From JAYQKL01 sp038142705 (GTDB taxonomy: Bacteria; Pseudomonadota; Alphaproteobacteria; RS24), in NCBI GenBank assembly GCA_965217015.1, contig OZ244224.1:1-64000 (forward strand): a DNA stretch of 64,000 nucleotides, given 5' to 3'. The position numbers and the translations under genes were made by a program. Shown in pieces: positions 1 through 8,496 of the stretch (within the stretch, counting starts at the first letter, position 1; each line of letters begins with the position of its first letter). The notes under the pieces are model-generated. The model was given only the letters and a program-made list of their open reading frames with translations, searched no databases and was not told the origin of the DNA.

Positions 1-1
1 T

Positions 2-586
2 GAATATCTCGTCTTTTTAGATAAATATGCCGCGCAAGAACCAAAAGACCAATTGGCCAATCCGGTTTGGCATATTCATCAGGGTCAACCGCCCGCAAAA
101 GGATTGCCTGTGAGTTTCGCGCTTTTGCTGAATCTTGTTTCTGCCAGTAATGCTGATAATAAAGAAACCTTATGGGGCTTTATTAAAACCTATGCGCCTG
201 ATGCCAGCCCAGAGGCGATGCCTATGCTTGACCAGCTTGCGGCCTATGCGGTGACTTATTTTCATGATTTTGTGAAACCCAATAAAGCCTATCGCGCGCC
301 AACAGATGAGGAAAAACAAGCTCTATCACACTTGCTGGCACAGCTTGAGACCTTGCCCGAAAAATCTGATGCAGAAACAATTCAAACCGAGATTTACGCG
401 GTAGGAAAAGCGTTTTTCGAAGATAATTTGCGCGATTGGTTCAAGGCACTTTATGAGATTTTATTAGGTCAAAGTCAGGGGCCGCGATTTGGGTCTTTTG
501 TGGCGCTTTATGGACTGGATAAAACCATTGCTCTCATCAAGCAGGCGTTAGATGAAAATGGTCTTGATGGAAACAATCATGGGTGA
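2..586 (+). CDS. lysK: Class I lysyl-tRNA synthetase, C-terminal part (5' end outside window)
   Basis: This is the C-terminal part of a cytoplasmic enzyme that charges tRNA-Lys. The frame is open from base 2, before the first possible TTG at 53, so the gene continues to the left of the window. About 194 residues are visible. The segment NPVWHIHQG near the start and the helical C-terminal part ending near RFGSFVALYGLDKT fit the anticodon-binding end of class I (archaeal-type) LysRS, the form used by most Alphaproteobacteria instead of class II LysS. The catalytic HIGH and KMSKS regions are not in view. The stop lies 3 bases before the next gene, which suggests co-transcription. Confidence 0.88.
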   Translation, partial: EYLVFLDKYAAQEPKDQLANPVWHIHQGQPPAKGLPVSFALLLNLVSASNADNKETLWGFIKTYAPDASPEAMPMLDQLAAYAVTYFHDFVKPNKAYRAPTDEEKQALSHLLAQLETLPEKSDAETIQTEIYAVGKAFFEDNLRDWFKALYEILLGQSQGPRFGSFVALYGLDKTIALIKQALDENGLDGNNHG

Positions 587-589
587 GTC

Positions 590-1009
590 ATGAGCGGCTT
601 GCAACAACCAGAGCAACAGGCACATTATATTTATAAAATTTGCGCCCGCCAGGATTGGGCGCAAGCTTGTGCGCGAGATGGTTTTTCAGGCGCAGGGATT
701 GATGTTGATGATGGGTTTATTCATTTCTCGTCTGCCCATCAAATTGAGGGCACGGCCAAAAAATATTTTTCAGGGCAAGATGGTTTGATATTGCTTCAGG
801 TGCCAGTGGACGCATTATCAAATGGTGCGCTTTTATGGGAAGTGTCGCGGGGCGGGGAGAAGTTTCCGCATCTTTATGGCGCGCTTTTGCCCCAACAGGT
901 CAGTCAAATTTGGGATTTTCTTTGGGATTGTGATGGCCAGCCTGTGCTAGCATGTGCAGATGGAAAGACGAAACCACTTGCCGAGTTGACGGACGCGCCG
1001 CAAAAATAG
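590..1009 (+). CDS. DUF952 family protein
   Basis: A 139-residue cytoplasmic protein with no signal peptide. Its order of motifs, YKI near residue 15, a DGFIHFSSA segment near residue 41, a central LILLQVPVDAL strand and FPHLYGALLP near residue 93, is that of the DUF952 family. Its biochemical function is unknown; the family is often described as a fold resembling ADP-ribose-handling proteins. It starts 3 bases after the lysK stop, so it is probably the last gene of a lysK transcript. The ATG at 590 is the only sensible start. The family call is confident, the function is not known. Confidence 0.8.
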   Translation: MSGLQQPEQQAHYIYKICARQDWAQACARDGFSGAGIDVDDGFIHFSSAHQIEGTAKKYFSGQDGLILLQVPVDALSNGALLWEVSRGGEKFPHLYGALLPQQVSQIWDFLWDCDGQPVLACADGKTKPLAELTDAPQK

Positions 1010-1039
1010 TCATATGAATATCAACGATGAGACAAGCTA

Positions 1040-2539
1040 ATGCCGATATATAAAATCCTGCGCCCTGTATTATTTTTACTGCCGCCAGAATTTGCGCATA
1101 AAATGACATTGCTGGCCCTAAACCTTTTTGGCCGTGTGGCGCCATTGGCGGGCAAAGATGATTATATTTTACGCCAAGACTTGCTGGGGCATGTGTTTAC
1201 CAACCCATTTGGGCTGGCGGCTGGGTTTGATAAAAACGCAGAAGCTATTGATGGTATTCTCAAATCGGGATTTGGATTTACAGAAATCGGCACCGTGACC
1301 CCTTTGCCGCAATCCGGCAATGACAAGCCGCGAGTTTTTCGATTGCGCCAGTCAGAGGCGGTTATCAATCGCTTAGGGTTTAACAATCAAGGCCATGAGG
1401 CGGTACGCGCAAGGCTGTCGCGCCGCGCGCCTTATGGTCTGGTGGGGGTGAATATTGGCGCCAATAAAGCGGCCACAGACCGGATTGCGGATTACACGCT
1501 TGGCGCGGAAGTTTTTGGCGATTATGCAAGCTATTTGACCGTTAATGTGTCCTCTCCCAATACGCCGGGTTTGCGCGATTTGCAGGCGCGTAAACCGCTG
1601 ACAGAATTACTGAAAAAGGTCAAAAAATCTGCCCGCACCACACCCGTTTTATTGAAAATCGCGCCCGATTTGGACGATGCCCAGCTTGAAGATATTGCCG
1701 CTTGTGCATTGGCCACCAAAATTGACGGCTTGATTGTTTCAAACACGACACTTGATCGCGCCTTTGTGGCGGGCGAAAAACATGCTGCTAAAGAAGGCGG
1801 CTTATCGGGCCGGCCCTTAATGGAGCCTGCCACGCAGATTTTAAGTAAAATGCGGGTGCTGACGAAGGGGCAGATTTTGTTAATTGGTGCGGGTGGTGTT
1901 GCCAGCGCTGCAGATGCTTATGCTAAAATCCGTGCGGGCGCAAATTTGGTGCAGCTTTATACGGCTATGGTGTATCAGGGGCCGCGTTTGGTTGAAAATA
2001 TGAAGCGTGATTTGGCTGAGTTGTTGCGCGCTGATGGGTTTCAAAATATTGCTGAGGCAGTAGGCGCTGATGTGCCATTAAAACAAACGGTGAAGAAAAA
2101 GCCAGCAAAGCCAGCCAAATCTGCCAAACCTGCCAAGCTTGCCAAGCCTGCCATGAAGAAAACTGCTGTGAAGAAACAAAAAGGAGAGAGGAAAATGACC
2201 ACCACTATTTATCACAATCCGCGTTGCACGAAATCGCGCCAAACCTTAGCCTTGCTGGAAGAGAAGGGCGAAAGCGTAAAGATTGTGGAATATTTGAAAG
2301 AGCCGCTCAGCGCAGATGAGATTGCCAAGCTGGTGACAAAATTGAAAATTGAGCCTGCCGCTTTATTGCGCAAAGGTGAAACGGTCTATAAAGAGTTAAA
2401 ATTAAAAGAAGAGAGCGATGCCCAAAAGCTCATTCAGGCGATGGCGGATAACCCGATTTTAATTGAGCGCCCGATTGTGGTGAAAGGGCGCAAAGCGGCT
2501 TTAGGGCGCCCGCCTGAAAATGTTCTTGAAATACTCTAA
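1040..2539 (+). CDS. pyrD: Dihydroorotate dehydrogenase (class 2) fused to an ArsC-family reductase
   Basis: Residues 1-345 are a membrane-associated, quinone-linked dihydroorotate dehydrogenase of pyrimidine synthesis. The N-terminal amphipathic helix, the FGLAAGFDKN loop, and NVSSPNTPGL with the catalytic serine at about 172 are visible. After a Lys/Ala/Pro-rich linker (about 350-384), a complete ArsC/YffB-type domain starts at residue 386 with YHNPRCTKSR, carries the RKGE, RPIV and LGRPPE arginine motifs, and ends at 499. The frame is open throughout, so a fused product is encoded. An internal ATG at 2195, preceded by AAGGAGAG, would give free ArsC as well. Usual PyrD is about 340-360 residues, so the extra domain is real. 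Both domains look intact. Confidence 0.9.
   Translation: MPIYKILRPVLFLLPPEFAHKMTLLALNLFGRVAPLAGKDDYILRQDLLGHVFTNPFGLAAGFDKNAEAIDGILKSGFGFTEIGTVTPLPQSGNDKPRVFRLRQSEAVINRLGFNNQGHEAVRARLSRRAPYGLVGVNIGANKAATDRIADYTLGAEVFGDYASYLTVNVSSPNTPGLRDLQARKPLTELLKKVKKSARTTPVLLKIAPDLDDAQLEDIAACALATKIDGLIVSNTTLDRAFVAGEKHAAKEGGLSGRPLMEPATQILSKMRVLTKGQILLIGAGGVASAADAYAKIRAGANLVQLYTAMVYQGPRLVENMKRDLAELLRADGFQNIAEAVGADVPLKQTVKKKPAKPAKSAKPAKLAKPAMKKTAVKKQKGERKMTTTIYHNPRCTKSRQTLALLEEKGESVKIVEYLKEPLSADEIAKLVTKLKIEPAALLRKGETVYKELKLKEESDAQKLIQAMADNPILIERPIVVKGRKAALGRPPENVLEIL
2183..2197 (+). promoter_or_regulatory. Internal ribosome binding site and ATG for a free ArsC domain
   Basis: A strong Shine-Dalgarno-like GGAGAGAGG run lies just upstream of an in-frame ATG at 2195. 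Translation from it yields a 114-residue protein that begins MTTTIYHNPRC, the normal N-terminus of stand-alone ArsC proteins. This suggests that the ArsC domain is made both as part of the fusion and alone, or that the fusion arose recently by loss of the pyrD stop codon. Confidence 0.6.
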
Positions 2540-2597
2540 TGCGAGGTGCTTGGAATAAAACGCATTAAGTGCTTTACTCTCGGGGGGGAGAAAATTC

Positions 2598-3224
2598 ATG
2601 TCACAATTAGAGACCGGTGGAGATGAAAAAAAGGGCCGCCGCTATCATAAACGCATCGACAATCATATTGCGATTTTGAAAGCAGCGCGCCAGGTGTTCT
2701 CGGAGCGCGGTTTTGGCGCTACGACTGTGCGCGATATTATCCGCCAGACAGGTTTGGCAAGCGGCACTTTTTACAATTACTTTCAAGGCAAAGAGGAAAT
2801 CTTTCAGGCATTGATTGAGGATATGGGTGAGCGTTTGCGCTTGCGTTTGTCACAAAGCCGCCGTCAGGCTGACACGCTTGAGAAAAGCGTTGAGGAAAGC
2901 TTTTACGCCTATTTCGCGTTTTTCGCGGAAAACCCTGCTGATTATGCGCTGGTTCGCTCCAATCGCGGGCGCGAGGGCGGGCATGTAAGTGGCCCCCAAA
3001 TTCGCGCCGGCCTTGACGAGCTACGTCAGGATATTCAGATTTATATTCGCAAAAATAACCTGCCCCAAATTGATGTCGATTATCTGGCCGCAGCCGCGAC
3101 AGGCATTGCGTTTTCAATTTTAGATGTGATGATGAAGCGCGAGAATCCCGATCCGCAGCAGGCGGCAAAATTTGCCGCGACACTTGCTCTGGAAGGGATT
3201 GATGGGTTGGCAGAAATTAAGTAA
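2598..3224 (+). CDS. TetR family transcriptional regulator
   Basis: A 208-residue regulator. Residues 20-75 form the TetR helix-turn-helix: ILKAARQVFSERGF, then ATTVRDI and a recognition helix ending SGTFYNYFQGKEE, followed by a helical ligand-binding part. The charged N-terminal tail KKGRRYHKR may add DNA contacts. The ligand is not evident. It starts about 58 bases after the pyrD-arsC stop and overlaps the convergent DUF3429 gene by 8 bases at its end, so its target is not obvious from position. TetR membership is confident; effector and regulon are unknown. Confidence 0.9.
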   Translation: MSQLETGGDEKKGRRYHKRIDNHIAILKAARQVFSERGFGATTVRDIIRQTGLASGTFYNYFQGKEEIFQALIEDMGERLRLRLSQSRRQADTLEKSVEESFYAYFAFFAENPADYALVRSNRGREGGHVSGPQIRAGLDELRQDIQIYIRKNNLPQIDVDYLAAAATGIAFSILDVMMKRENPDPQQAAKFAATLALEGIDGLAEIK

Positions 3225-3702
3225 GCCCTAATTGCACGCCCGCAACAGCCAACAAACACGCACTGGCGCCGAAGGTTAATCCAAACCGAAGGTTCGCATA
3301 CCAGACGGGCAGCTCGCCTTTTTGACTGGCTCTTATATCAGACGCCGCTTGCAAAATATGCAATAAGGCCAGCGCCAGTGGCGCCCATATAGTGGCTGGA
3401 AAAATCAACAGAAAATAGGCCAGCAGCGCGGGTATCACACTCAGGCTTAACCCTTTCGTCAGCTGCATTTTATCTTGTTGAAAAACCAGCATGCTTGTTC
3501 CCCAGCGAATGCCCGCCATGAAAGATAAAATAACGGCCCCATAAGTGAGGGTAAACATCACCCCAACCTGTCGCCAGCTTTCAAGCGCGGGCGTCAAAGC
3601 CACCAAGGTCGGCACAAGAAAGGGAATAAGCCCCGCCCCGCCAAGTATCAGCGCTGGCAAAGGGATTTGTTTATCTGCTTGAATGGTGTGTGTTTCTGTC
3701 AT
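3217..3702 (-). CDS. DUF3429 family membrane protein
   Basis: A 161-residue integral membrane protein with about five hydrophobic helices. The GGAGLIPFLVP start, the YGAVILSFMAGIRWG segment near residue 56 and the C-terminal LRFGLTFGA part are typical of DUF3429. Its role is unknown. It is the last gene of a leftward set (TSUP, TIGR02186, CcdA, DUF3429), 27 bases after ccdA, so it is probably co-transcribed. Its stop codon overlaps the end of the tetR gene on the other strand by 8 bases. Confidence 0.8.
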   Translation of the reverse strand: MTETHTIQADKQIPLPALILGGAGLIPFLVPTLVALTPALESWRQVGVMFTLTYGAVILSFMAGIRWGTSMLVFQQDKMQLTKGLSLSVIPALLAYFLLIFPATIWAPLALALLHILQAASDIRASQKGELPVWYANLRFGLTFGASACLLAVAGVQLGLT

Positions 3703-3729
3703 GATGTAATCAATCCGCTGAAATTTTGA

Positions 3730-4479
3730 TTAACCAAGTTTTGACATGAAGGGGAACCAATCGAGCAAATAGGTCGCCAGATTTTGCAATGAGCCGAGAT
3801 AAATCAACAGGCCGGTTGCCATTAAAAGCCCACCTGTGAAGATTTCAATTTTGCGCATATGTTTTTTGAGGCGGCTGCTTGATTGCATAAAATATGAAAC
3901 GCCCAAAGCTGTAAGTATGAAAGGCACACCCAGCCCAAGCGCATAAAAACTCAGCAGAATAATGCCATCAGACAGGCTATCGCTGGAGGCGGCCAATGTT
4001 AAAATAGTTGCCAAAATTGGGCCAATACAGGGCGTCCACCCAAATGCAAAAGCCAGCCCCAGCCCAAAGGCAGACAGCCATTGCCATGATTTATTTTTTT
4101 CAACACGTTTTTGCACGCGTAGTTCTTTTTGCAAAAAACTGAGCCGCAATATACCGCTCATATGCAGGCCAAGCAGAATGATAAACACGCCCGCGATTTT
4201 GCCCAAAATATCTTTATGACCCAGAATAAACGGGTTTATCGCTGCTGCGCCTGCGCCGAGACTGATAAAAACAACCGAAAACCCAAGCACAAAAGCAAGG
4301 GCGGACGGCAATACGCGCGCATAAATCGCCTGACGATTGGCTTCGGTCAGCTCGTCATAATCCATGCCAGCGGCAAAACATAAATAGCCCGGCACCAGCG
4401 GCAACACACATGGCGATAGAAAACTCAGAAGCCCGCCCAGCGCCGCCAGCATCAGCGAAAATAAAAATCCATCTGCCAT
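3730..4479 (-). CDS. ccdA: Cytochrome c biogenesis protein CcdA
   Basis: A 249-residue inner membrane thiol electron carrier with six transmembrane segments. The two conserved cysteines sit in LLSFLSPCVLPLVPGYL (helix 1) and in FGWTPCIGPILAT (helix 4), as in CcdA/DsbD-type proteins that move reducing power from cytoplasmic thioredoxin to periplasmic partners, usually for cytochrome c maturation or periplasmic thiol repair. No thioredoxin domain is attached. It lies 41 bases after the TIGR02186 gene and upstream of DUF3429 on the same strand. An exported MsrB without its own reductant is encoded nearby at 7271 and could be a client, which is inference. Confidence 0.92.
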   Translation of the reverse strand: MADGFLFSLMLAALGGLLSFLSPCVLPLVPGYLCFAAGMDYDELTEANRQAIYARVLPSALAFVLGFSVVFISLGAGAAAINPFILGHKDILGKIAGVFIILLGLHMSGILRLSFLQKELRVQKRVEKNKSWQWLSAFGLGLAFAFGWTPCIGPILATILTLAASSDSLSDGIILLSFYALGLGVPFILTALGVSYFMQSSSRLKKHMRKIEIFTGGLLMATGLLIYLGSLQNLATYLLDWFPFMSKLG

Positions 4480-4520
4480 TATTCTGTCCTTATTTTCTAT
4501 ACAGCTTTAGATGCTAAAAT

Positions 4521-5285
4521 TTAACTGCGGCGGCGGAAGAGACTGGCTGTTCCCCAGCCACAAAAAACTGAAATGATAACACCGACAATACCATATAGCA
4601 TCGGCTGGCCATGCGCCCAGCTATAAAGCAATTGCTCAACCCCGCTAATCCCAACATCAATTTTATTGGATTGCTGGCTGATGACTTTGCCATTTTCGAA
4701 AAGCAAAATACGCGCTTCATAACGACCAACTGGAATACCCGGCGGCAAGTCAATCTCGGCCCGAAACAAACGCCCGCCAATAAGTTGCACGCCATTTTCA
4801 CTTTGGCGGTAAAGGCCAGCCGCTTGTTTGTTACGGATTAAACCATTGATGAATTCTTGAAACTCGCCATGTTGGTTGCCCGCATAGGTGACGGGTAAAT
4901 TATCAAGGCCCGCGGCATGGCGGGCCAGCTCTGTGTCGGGGGCAATTTCAGATAATTTTCGGGTGCTGGCCACTGCATAATATGAGGGCGCTTTTTGAAA
5001 GCTCTGTTTGTCGCCATTTATCCAAATGCCGAAATTTTGGCTTTTGCGACGCACGGTCAGGGCTTGGTCTGGCCCTTTTATTATCACCACAATATCTTGC
5101 GCATCGGGTTTGACTTGCTCAATCGCGCCAAATAGCAACACGCTTTCGCCGGTGAAATTGGTTTCAATCGCAACTTCGTTTTTGGATAAATCCGTGACCA
5201 GTGCCTGTGCGGGTAACCCCCATAAGCTGATGACCAGAAGCATTAAAAATTGAGCGGCAAAGCGGCTTGGCGAGAGGAGCGTCAT
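4521..5285 (-). CDS. TIGR02186 (Alph_Pro_TM) family membrane-anchored protein
   Basis: A 254-residue protein with an N-terminal signal sequence (cleavage near AQALV), a periplasmic beta-rich part of about 190 residues and a single C-terminal helix followed by FRRRS, so it should face the periplasm. The segment IETNFTGESVLLFGAI and the later GPDQALTVRRKSQNFGIWING are recognisable marks of the alphaproteobacterial TIGR02186 family, whose function is unknown. Its start shares one base with the TSUP stop (TAATG), which points to translational coupling. Family members commonly sit beside TauE/SafE-type exporters. Confidence 0.82.
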   Translation of the reverse strand: MTLLSPSRFAAQFLMLLVISLWGLPAQALVTDLSKNEVAIETNFTGESVLLFGAIEQVKPDAQDIVVIIKGPDQALTVRRKSQNFGIWINGDKQSFQKAPSYYAVASTRKLSEIAPDTELARHAAGLDNLPVTYAGNQHGEFQEFINGLIRNKQAAGLYRQSENGVQLIGGRLFRAEIDLPPGIPVGRYEARILLFENGKVISQQSNKIDVGISGVEQLLYSWAHGQPMLYGIVGVIISVFCGWGTASLFRRRS

Positions 5286-6211
5286 TATTTGAATTCCCGT
5301 ATTTTGATAAAGGAATACAGCTCATCTGGCTGAATGATTAAATCCAGCAGGATTTTTAGGCCAACAGCGAGAACGAGAAGTGCCAAAAAGGCTCGCAATT
5401 GTTCAGCGCGTAATTTTTGTCCAGCACGGGCACCAAATTGCGCGCCAATCACCCCGCCAAGCAATAAGATAAAGCCCAGCACAATATCAACGGTTTGGTT
5501 TTGCACCGCATGCATAATGGATACGGCGGCGGTGACAAAAATAATTTGAAACAAAGATGTCCCAACCACAACATTGGTGGGCATGCGTAAAATATAAATC
5601 ATAGCCGGCACCATAATAAAGCCGCCACCAACACCCATAATCGCGGCCAGAATACCTACAATAAAGCCAATCACAATTGGCGGTATGACGCTGGTATATA
5701 AATTAGATGCGCGAAACCGCATACGAAAAGGCAGGCCATGAACCCAGCTATGTTGCCCCGGCCGCTTAGCGGGTATCGGCTTGCCAAGCTGTGCGGAGCG
5801 TATGGCACGCAGGCTTTCTATCAGCATCAGGCTACCAATGACGCCCAAAAAAATCACATAACAAAGATAAATAAATAAATCGATTTGACCGATGGCGCGC
5901 AATTCGGCGTAAATTTGAACCCCAACAAATGAGCCCATCAAGCCACCGATAAACAGGACTGTGCCCATTTTGACATCAACCGCGCGTCTTTGCCAATGCG
6001 CCAGCCCGCCCGACACGGAGGAAGCTAAAATTTGATTGGCTTCCGTCGCCACCGCGACGGCAGGCGGAATGCCTGCAAATATCAGTAAAGGTGTCATTAA
6101 GAACCCGCCACCAACACCAAACATGCCAGACAAAAAACCCACAAGTCCGCCCATGCCAAGCAGCAAAAACATGCTGACACTGATTTCGGCAATGGGAAGA
6201 TAAATTTGCAT
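5285..6211 (-). CDS. TSUP (TauE/SafE) family anion exporter
   Basis: A polytopic inner membrane protein of 308 residues with about eight helices in two homologous halves. The halves carry GFLSGMFGVGGGFLMTP and VGILAAIMGVGGGFIMVPA, the repeated glycine signature of the TSUP family that exports sulfite, organosulfonates or related anions. The open frame extends to 6301, but the ATG at 6211 (MQIYLPIAE) is preferred because the extra 30 residues are polar and unlike the family. It overlaps the TIGR02186 gene by one base. The substrate cannot be read from sequence; a sulfur oxyanion is the usual guess. Confidence 0.85.
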   Translation of the reverse strand: MQIYLPIAEISVSMFLLLGMGGLVGFLSGMFGVGGGFLMTPLLIFAGIPPAVAVATEANQILASSVSGGLAHWQRRAVDVKMGTVLFIGGLMGSFVGVQIYAELRAIGQIDLFIYLCYVIFLGVIGSLMLIESLRAIRSAQLGKPIPAKRPGQHSWVHGLPFRMRFRASNLYTSVIPPIVIGFIVGILAAIMGVGGGFIMVPAMIYILRMPTNVVVGTSLFQIIFVTAAVSIMHAVQNQTVDIVLGFILLLGGVIGAQFGARAGQKLRAEQLRAFLALLVLAVGLKILLDLIIQPDELYSFIKIREFK

Positions 6212-6403
6212 ATATAAAATCCAATGGCTGGGTTGCGACCTGACTTTTCCTAGCATAAAAACCTGATTGTGACCAGAAACTGCCATAAATTCTTTGCTCA
6301 TAACTGGTCGCCCAAACTGGTCGTAAAGTTAGGCTGCCTTATGTCATGGTGACGGTTGACGATTTATGGTAAATATCAACTCAATTGTGAATGCGGGGGA
6401 AGC

Positions 6404-7303
6404 ATGCGCTGTGAAATGATAATTGACGATTTGGCTTTGCATGGGCTGGCTGGTGCTGCTGATGAGGCTGATGAGGCGCCGGTTTTTCATTGGGCGCATG
6501 CCAATGGCTATAGCGGGCGCACTTATCAAAGCATGCTGCAGCCGATAAGCGATAAGATGACGGTTTATGCATGGGACGCGCGCGGGCATGGGCATAGCCA
6601 ATTGGCCGCTGACCCAAACCAGCATCATGATTGGTATATTTACCGCGATGATATGATTGCCATGCTCGAGGTTTTGGTGGCGCGCCATCAGCAGAAAATT
6701 ATTTTGGGCGGTCATAGTATGGGCGCAACGACCAGCCTTTTGGTAGCAGCTGAACGCCCAGATTTGGTGCGCGGTCTGGTGCTGGCGGATCCGGTTGCTT
6801 TTCCGAAATTCTTTTTATGGCTTGAAAAAATCTTTCGCCGTTTAACCGGACGCTCACCAGAGGCCAAGTTGGTGCAGGGTGCGTTGAACCGCAAATTTAT
6901 TTTCCAAAACCATGAAGAGATGTGGCAGCGCTATCATGGCCGCGCATCTTTTCGCAGTTGGGGTGAGGCGTTTTTGCATGACTATATCACGCAGGCCACA
7001 CTGCCCATCACAGATGAAACAGGTGCGCAAGCTTTGCAGCTTGCTTGTGCGCCTGCGTGGGAGGCGGCTAATTTTTCAGCTCAGGGGCATGACACATATG
7101 CGGCGCTGGCAAAGCTTGCGACCCCATATGTTATTTTGCGTGGCGAAACAGGTTCGACGGTTTTTCACTACCGACCCTTTCAGAAACACCCGCACTGTTT
7201 AGCACATGAAATTGTGGCGGGGAGTTCGCATTTTTTGCCAATGGAATATCCGCAAGCGATTACCCGCGCTTTATTGAACAGGCTGTTGCCCGCCCTCGAC
7301 TGA
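6404..7303 (+). CDS. Alpha/beta hydrolase fold protein
   Basis: A 299-residue cytoplasmic hydrolase. The nucleophile elbow is GGHSMGA with the serine at about 105, the oxyanion region is HWAHANGYSG near residue 29, and the likely catalytic histidine lies in GSSHFLP near the C-terminus. A mid cap region rich in aromatic residues follows DPVAFPKFF. Substrate is not clear; esters, lactones or C-C bonds are all possible. The frame is open from 6356, but the ATG at 6404 follows GGGGGA and starts close to the usual fold, so it is preferred. The gene converges on msrB with a 33-base overlap of coding sequence. Confidence 0.85.
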   Translation: MRCEMIIDDLALHGLAGAADEADEAPVFHWAHANGYSGRTYQSMLQPISDKMTVYAWDARGHGHSQLAADPNQHHDWYIYRDDMIAMLEVLVARHQQKIILGGHSMGATTSLLVAAERPDLVRGLVLADPVAFPKFFLWLEKIFRRLTGRSPEAKLVQGALNRKFIFQNHEEMWQRYHGRASFRSWGEAFLHDYITQATLPITDETGAQALQLACAPAWEAANFSAQGHDTYAALAKLATPYVILRGETGSTVFHYRPFQKHPHCLAHEIVAGSSHFLPMEYPQAITRALLNRLLPALD

Positions 7304-7876
7304 ATTTGTGTCATCAACATATTTGAGATAATCACCATAACCCTGCGCTACCATTTGCGTGCGTGGCACAAACCGCATCGCGGCGGAATTCATGCAATAG
7401 CGCAAACCTGTCGGGGCTGGACCATCTTTGAAAACATGCCCTAAATGATTATCCCCATGCCGCGACCTGATTTCCGTGCGCGGCCAGATGAGTTTGAAAT
7501 CAATTTTTTCTGTGATGAAGTGCGCGCCAATCGGGCGGGTAAATGATGGCCAGCCAGTACCACTTTTATATTTATCGCGTGACGAAAAAAGCGGCGCGCC
7601 GGATAAAACATCAACATAAATCCCCGCTTCATTATGGTTCCAGTATTTATTATTGAAAGCAGGCTCTGTGCCATCTTCTTGCGTCACCTCAAAAGCCAAG
7701 GGGCTAAGTTGTTTTTTAAGGATTTTCTCGGCAGGTTTTTGATAGCTCTGCCACTTGCCGCCTTGCGTCTCTTCGCTGGCTTTTACGGGCGGCAAAGACA
7801 ATATCAAAAAGGTCATCATCAAAACCGCCACCCATAAGGCAGCTGCCATGCTTGTCGTTTGATTGCTGTTTTTCAT
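7271..7876 (-). CDS. msrB: Exported peptide-methionine (R)-S-oxide reductase
   Basis: A 201-residue MsrB that repairs methionine-R-sulfoxide in proteins. The ATG at 7876 gives a signal peptide (hydrophobic AAALWVAVLMMTF, then PPVKA), so the enzyme is periplasmic or lipid-facing. The MsrB core runs from WNHNEAGIY through SGTGWPSF, HLGHVFKDGP and RYCMNSAAM with the catalytic cysteine. The zinc CxxC pairs of many MsrB proteins are absent: the first position reads YVDVLSG. A longer frame to 8023 would overlap the divergent gene at 7997 and is not used. The coding end overlaps the convergent hydrolase by 33 bases. Confidence 0.9.
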   Translation of the reverse strand: MKNSNQTTSMAAALWVAVLMMTFLILSLPPVKASEETQGGKWQSYQKPAEKILKKQLSPLAFEVTQEDGTEPAFNNKYWNHNEAGIYVDVLSGAPLFSSRDKYKSGTGWPSFTRPIGAHFITEKIDFKLIWPRTEIRSRHGDNHLGHVFKDGPAPTGLRYCMNSAAMRFVPRTQMVAQGYGDYLKYVDDTNSVEGGQQPVQ

Positions 7877-7996
7877 AATCACTCTATAATTTTCAATTAA
7901 GCCCTTTTTATGACACGGTTTAAGTTCTGGGTCATGTTGTGGGTGGTGATTGAGCTGGCACTCGGCGAAGTGCAGCGCTATTTGGGAGATTGAGCC

Positions 7997-8305
7997 ATGA
8001 AAAACTTTTCCGCCCCTTATCATATATTCTTATGGGTGATGCTGGCATTATTTATAGGGATTTGCGTTTGGGCGCATCTGAGCGCCCCTTTACCAGGGTT
8101 TCAGCGTATTTTTGACGAGGCTTGGTGGCTCGTGACCTTTGCCGATTTGGCGCTTGGCGCGCTTTGTATGGCCTGTTTGATGTTTTTTTACGAACCCAGT
8201 AAGCCCATCGCACTGGTTTGGGTCCTGTTACTGATGGTTTTAGGCAATATTGTGAGTGTTTTTTGGCTTTGTTTTCGTTTCACGCGATTGATTAAGCACC
8301 CATAA
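7997..8305 (+). CDS. Small membrane protein, DUF1475-like
   Basis: A 102-residue protein with three predicted membrane helices: one at residues 9-27, one over ADLALGALCMACLMFF and one over ALVWVLLLMVLGNIVSVFWL. The WWLVTFADLALG and LLMVLGNI segments resemble DUF1475 proteins, whose function is unknown. It is transcribed away from msrB; the two start codons are about 120 bases apart. A possible terminator follows at 8375-8405. Confidence 0.65.
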   Translation: MKNFSAPYHIFLWVMLALFIGICVWAHLSAPLPGFQRIFDEAWWLVTFADLALGALCMACLMFFYEPSKPIALVWVLLLMVLGNIVSVFWLCFRFTRLIKHP

Positions 8306-8374
8306 TGGGGTGGGGGCCTTAATATAAAAACTATCTGTGGATAATTTTTTTGACTATTTTGAAAAAAAATTTTT

Positions 8375-8405
8375 CCCCAAAAAAATCGGAAATCTGGGGT
8401 TTTTT
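8375..8405 (+). terminator. Possible rho-independent terminator after the DUF1475-like gene
   Basis: CCCCA at 8375-8379 can pair with TGGGG at 8395-8399, followed by six T. The stem is short and the loop of 15 bases is large, so it is a weak call. The surrounding 8340-8450 stretch is extremely A/T-rich, with long A and T runs on both sides, and holds no gene; it may also act as a curved upstream element for the nrdA promoter. Confidence 0.4.
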
Positions 8406-8457
8406 AATTTTTTTGTAAAAAAAAGGCATTTTTTTGAAAAAAATTATTCACAAGGTG

Positions 8458-8495
8458 TTGACGATTTGAGTCGGTTCAGACACTATATATTGTAG
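8458..8495 (+). promoter_or_regulatory. nrdAB promoter with NrdR box
   Basis: TTGACG at 8458-8463 is a good -35 element, followed 17-20 bases later by an AT-rich TATATAT segment as -10. Overlapping the -10 is ACACTATATATTGTAG at 8480-8495, a close match to the NrdR consensus acaCwAtATaTwGtgt. NrdR represses ribonucleotide reductase genes when dATP is high. NrdR usually binds paired boxes; I see only one clear copy. A GANTC (GAGTC) methylation site lies in the spacer at 8468-8472. Confidence 0.75.
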
Positions 8496-8496
8496 T

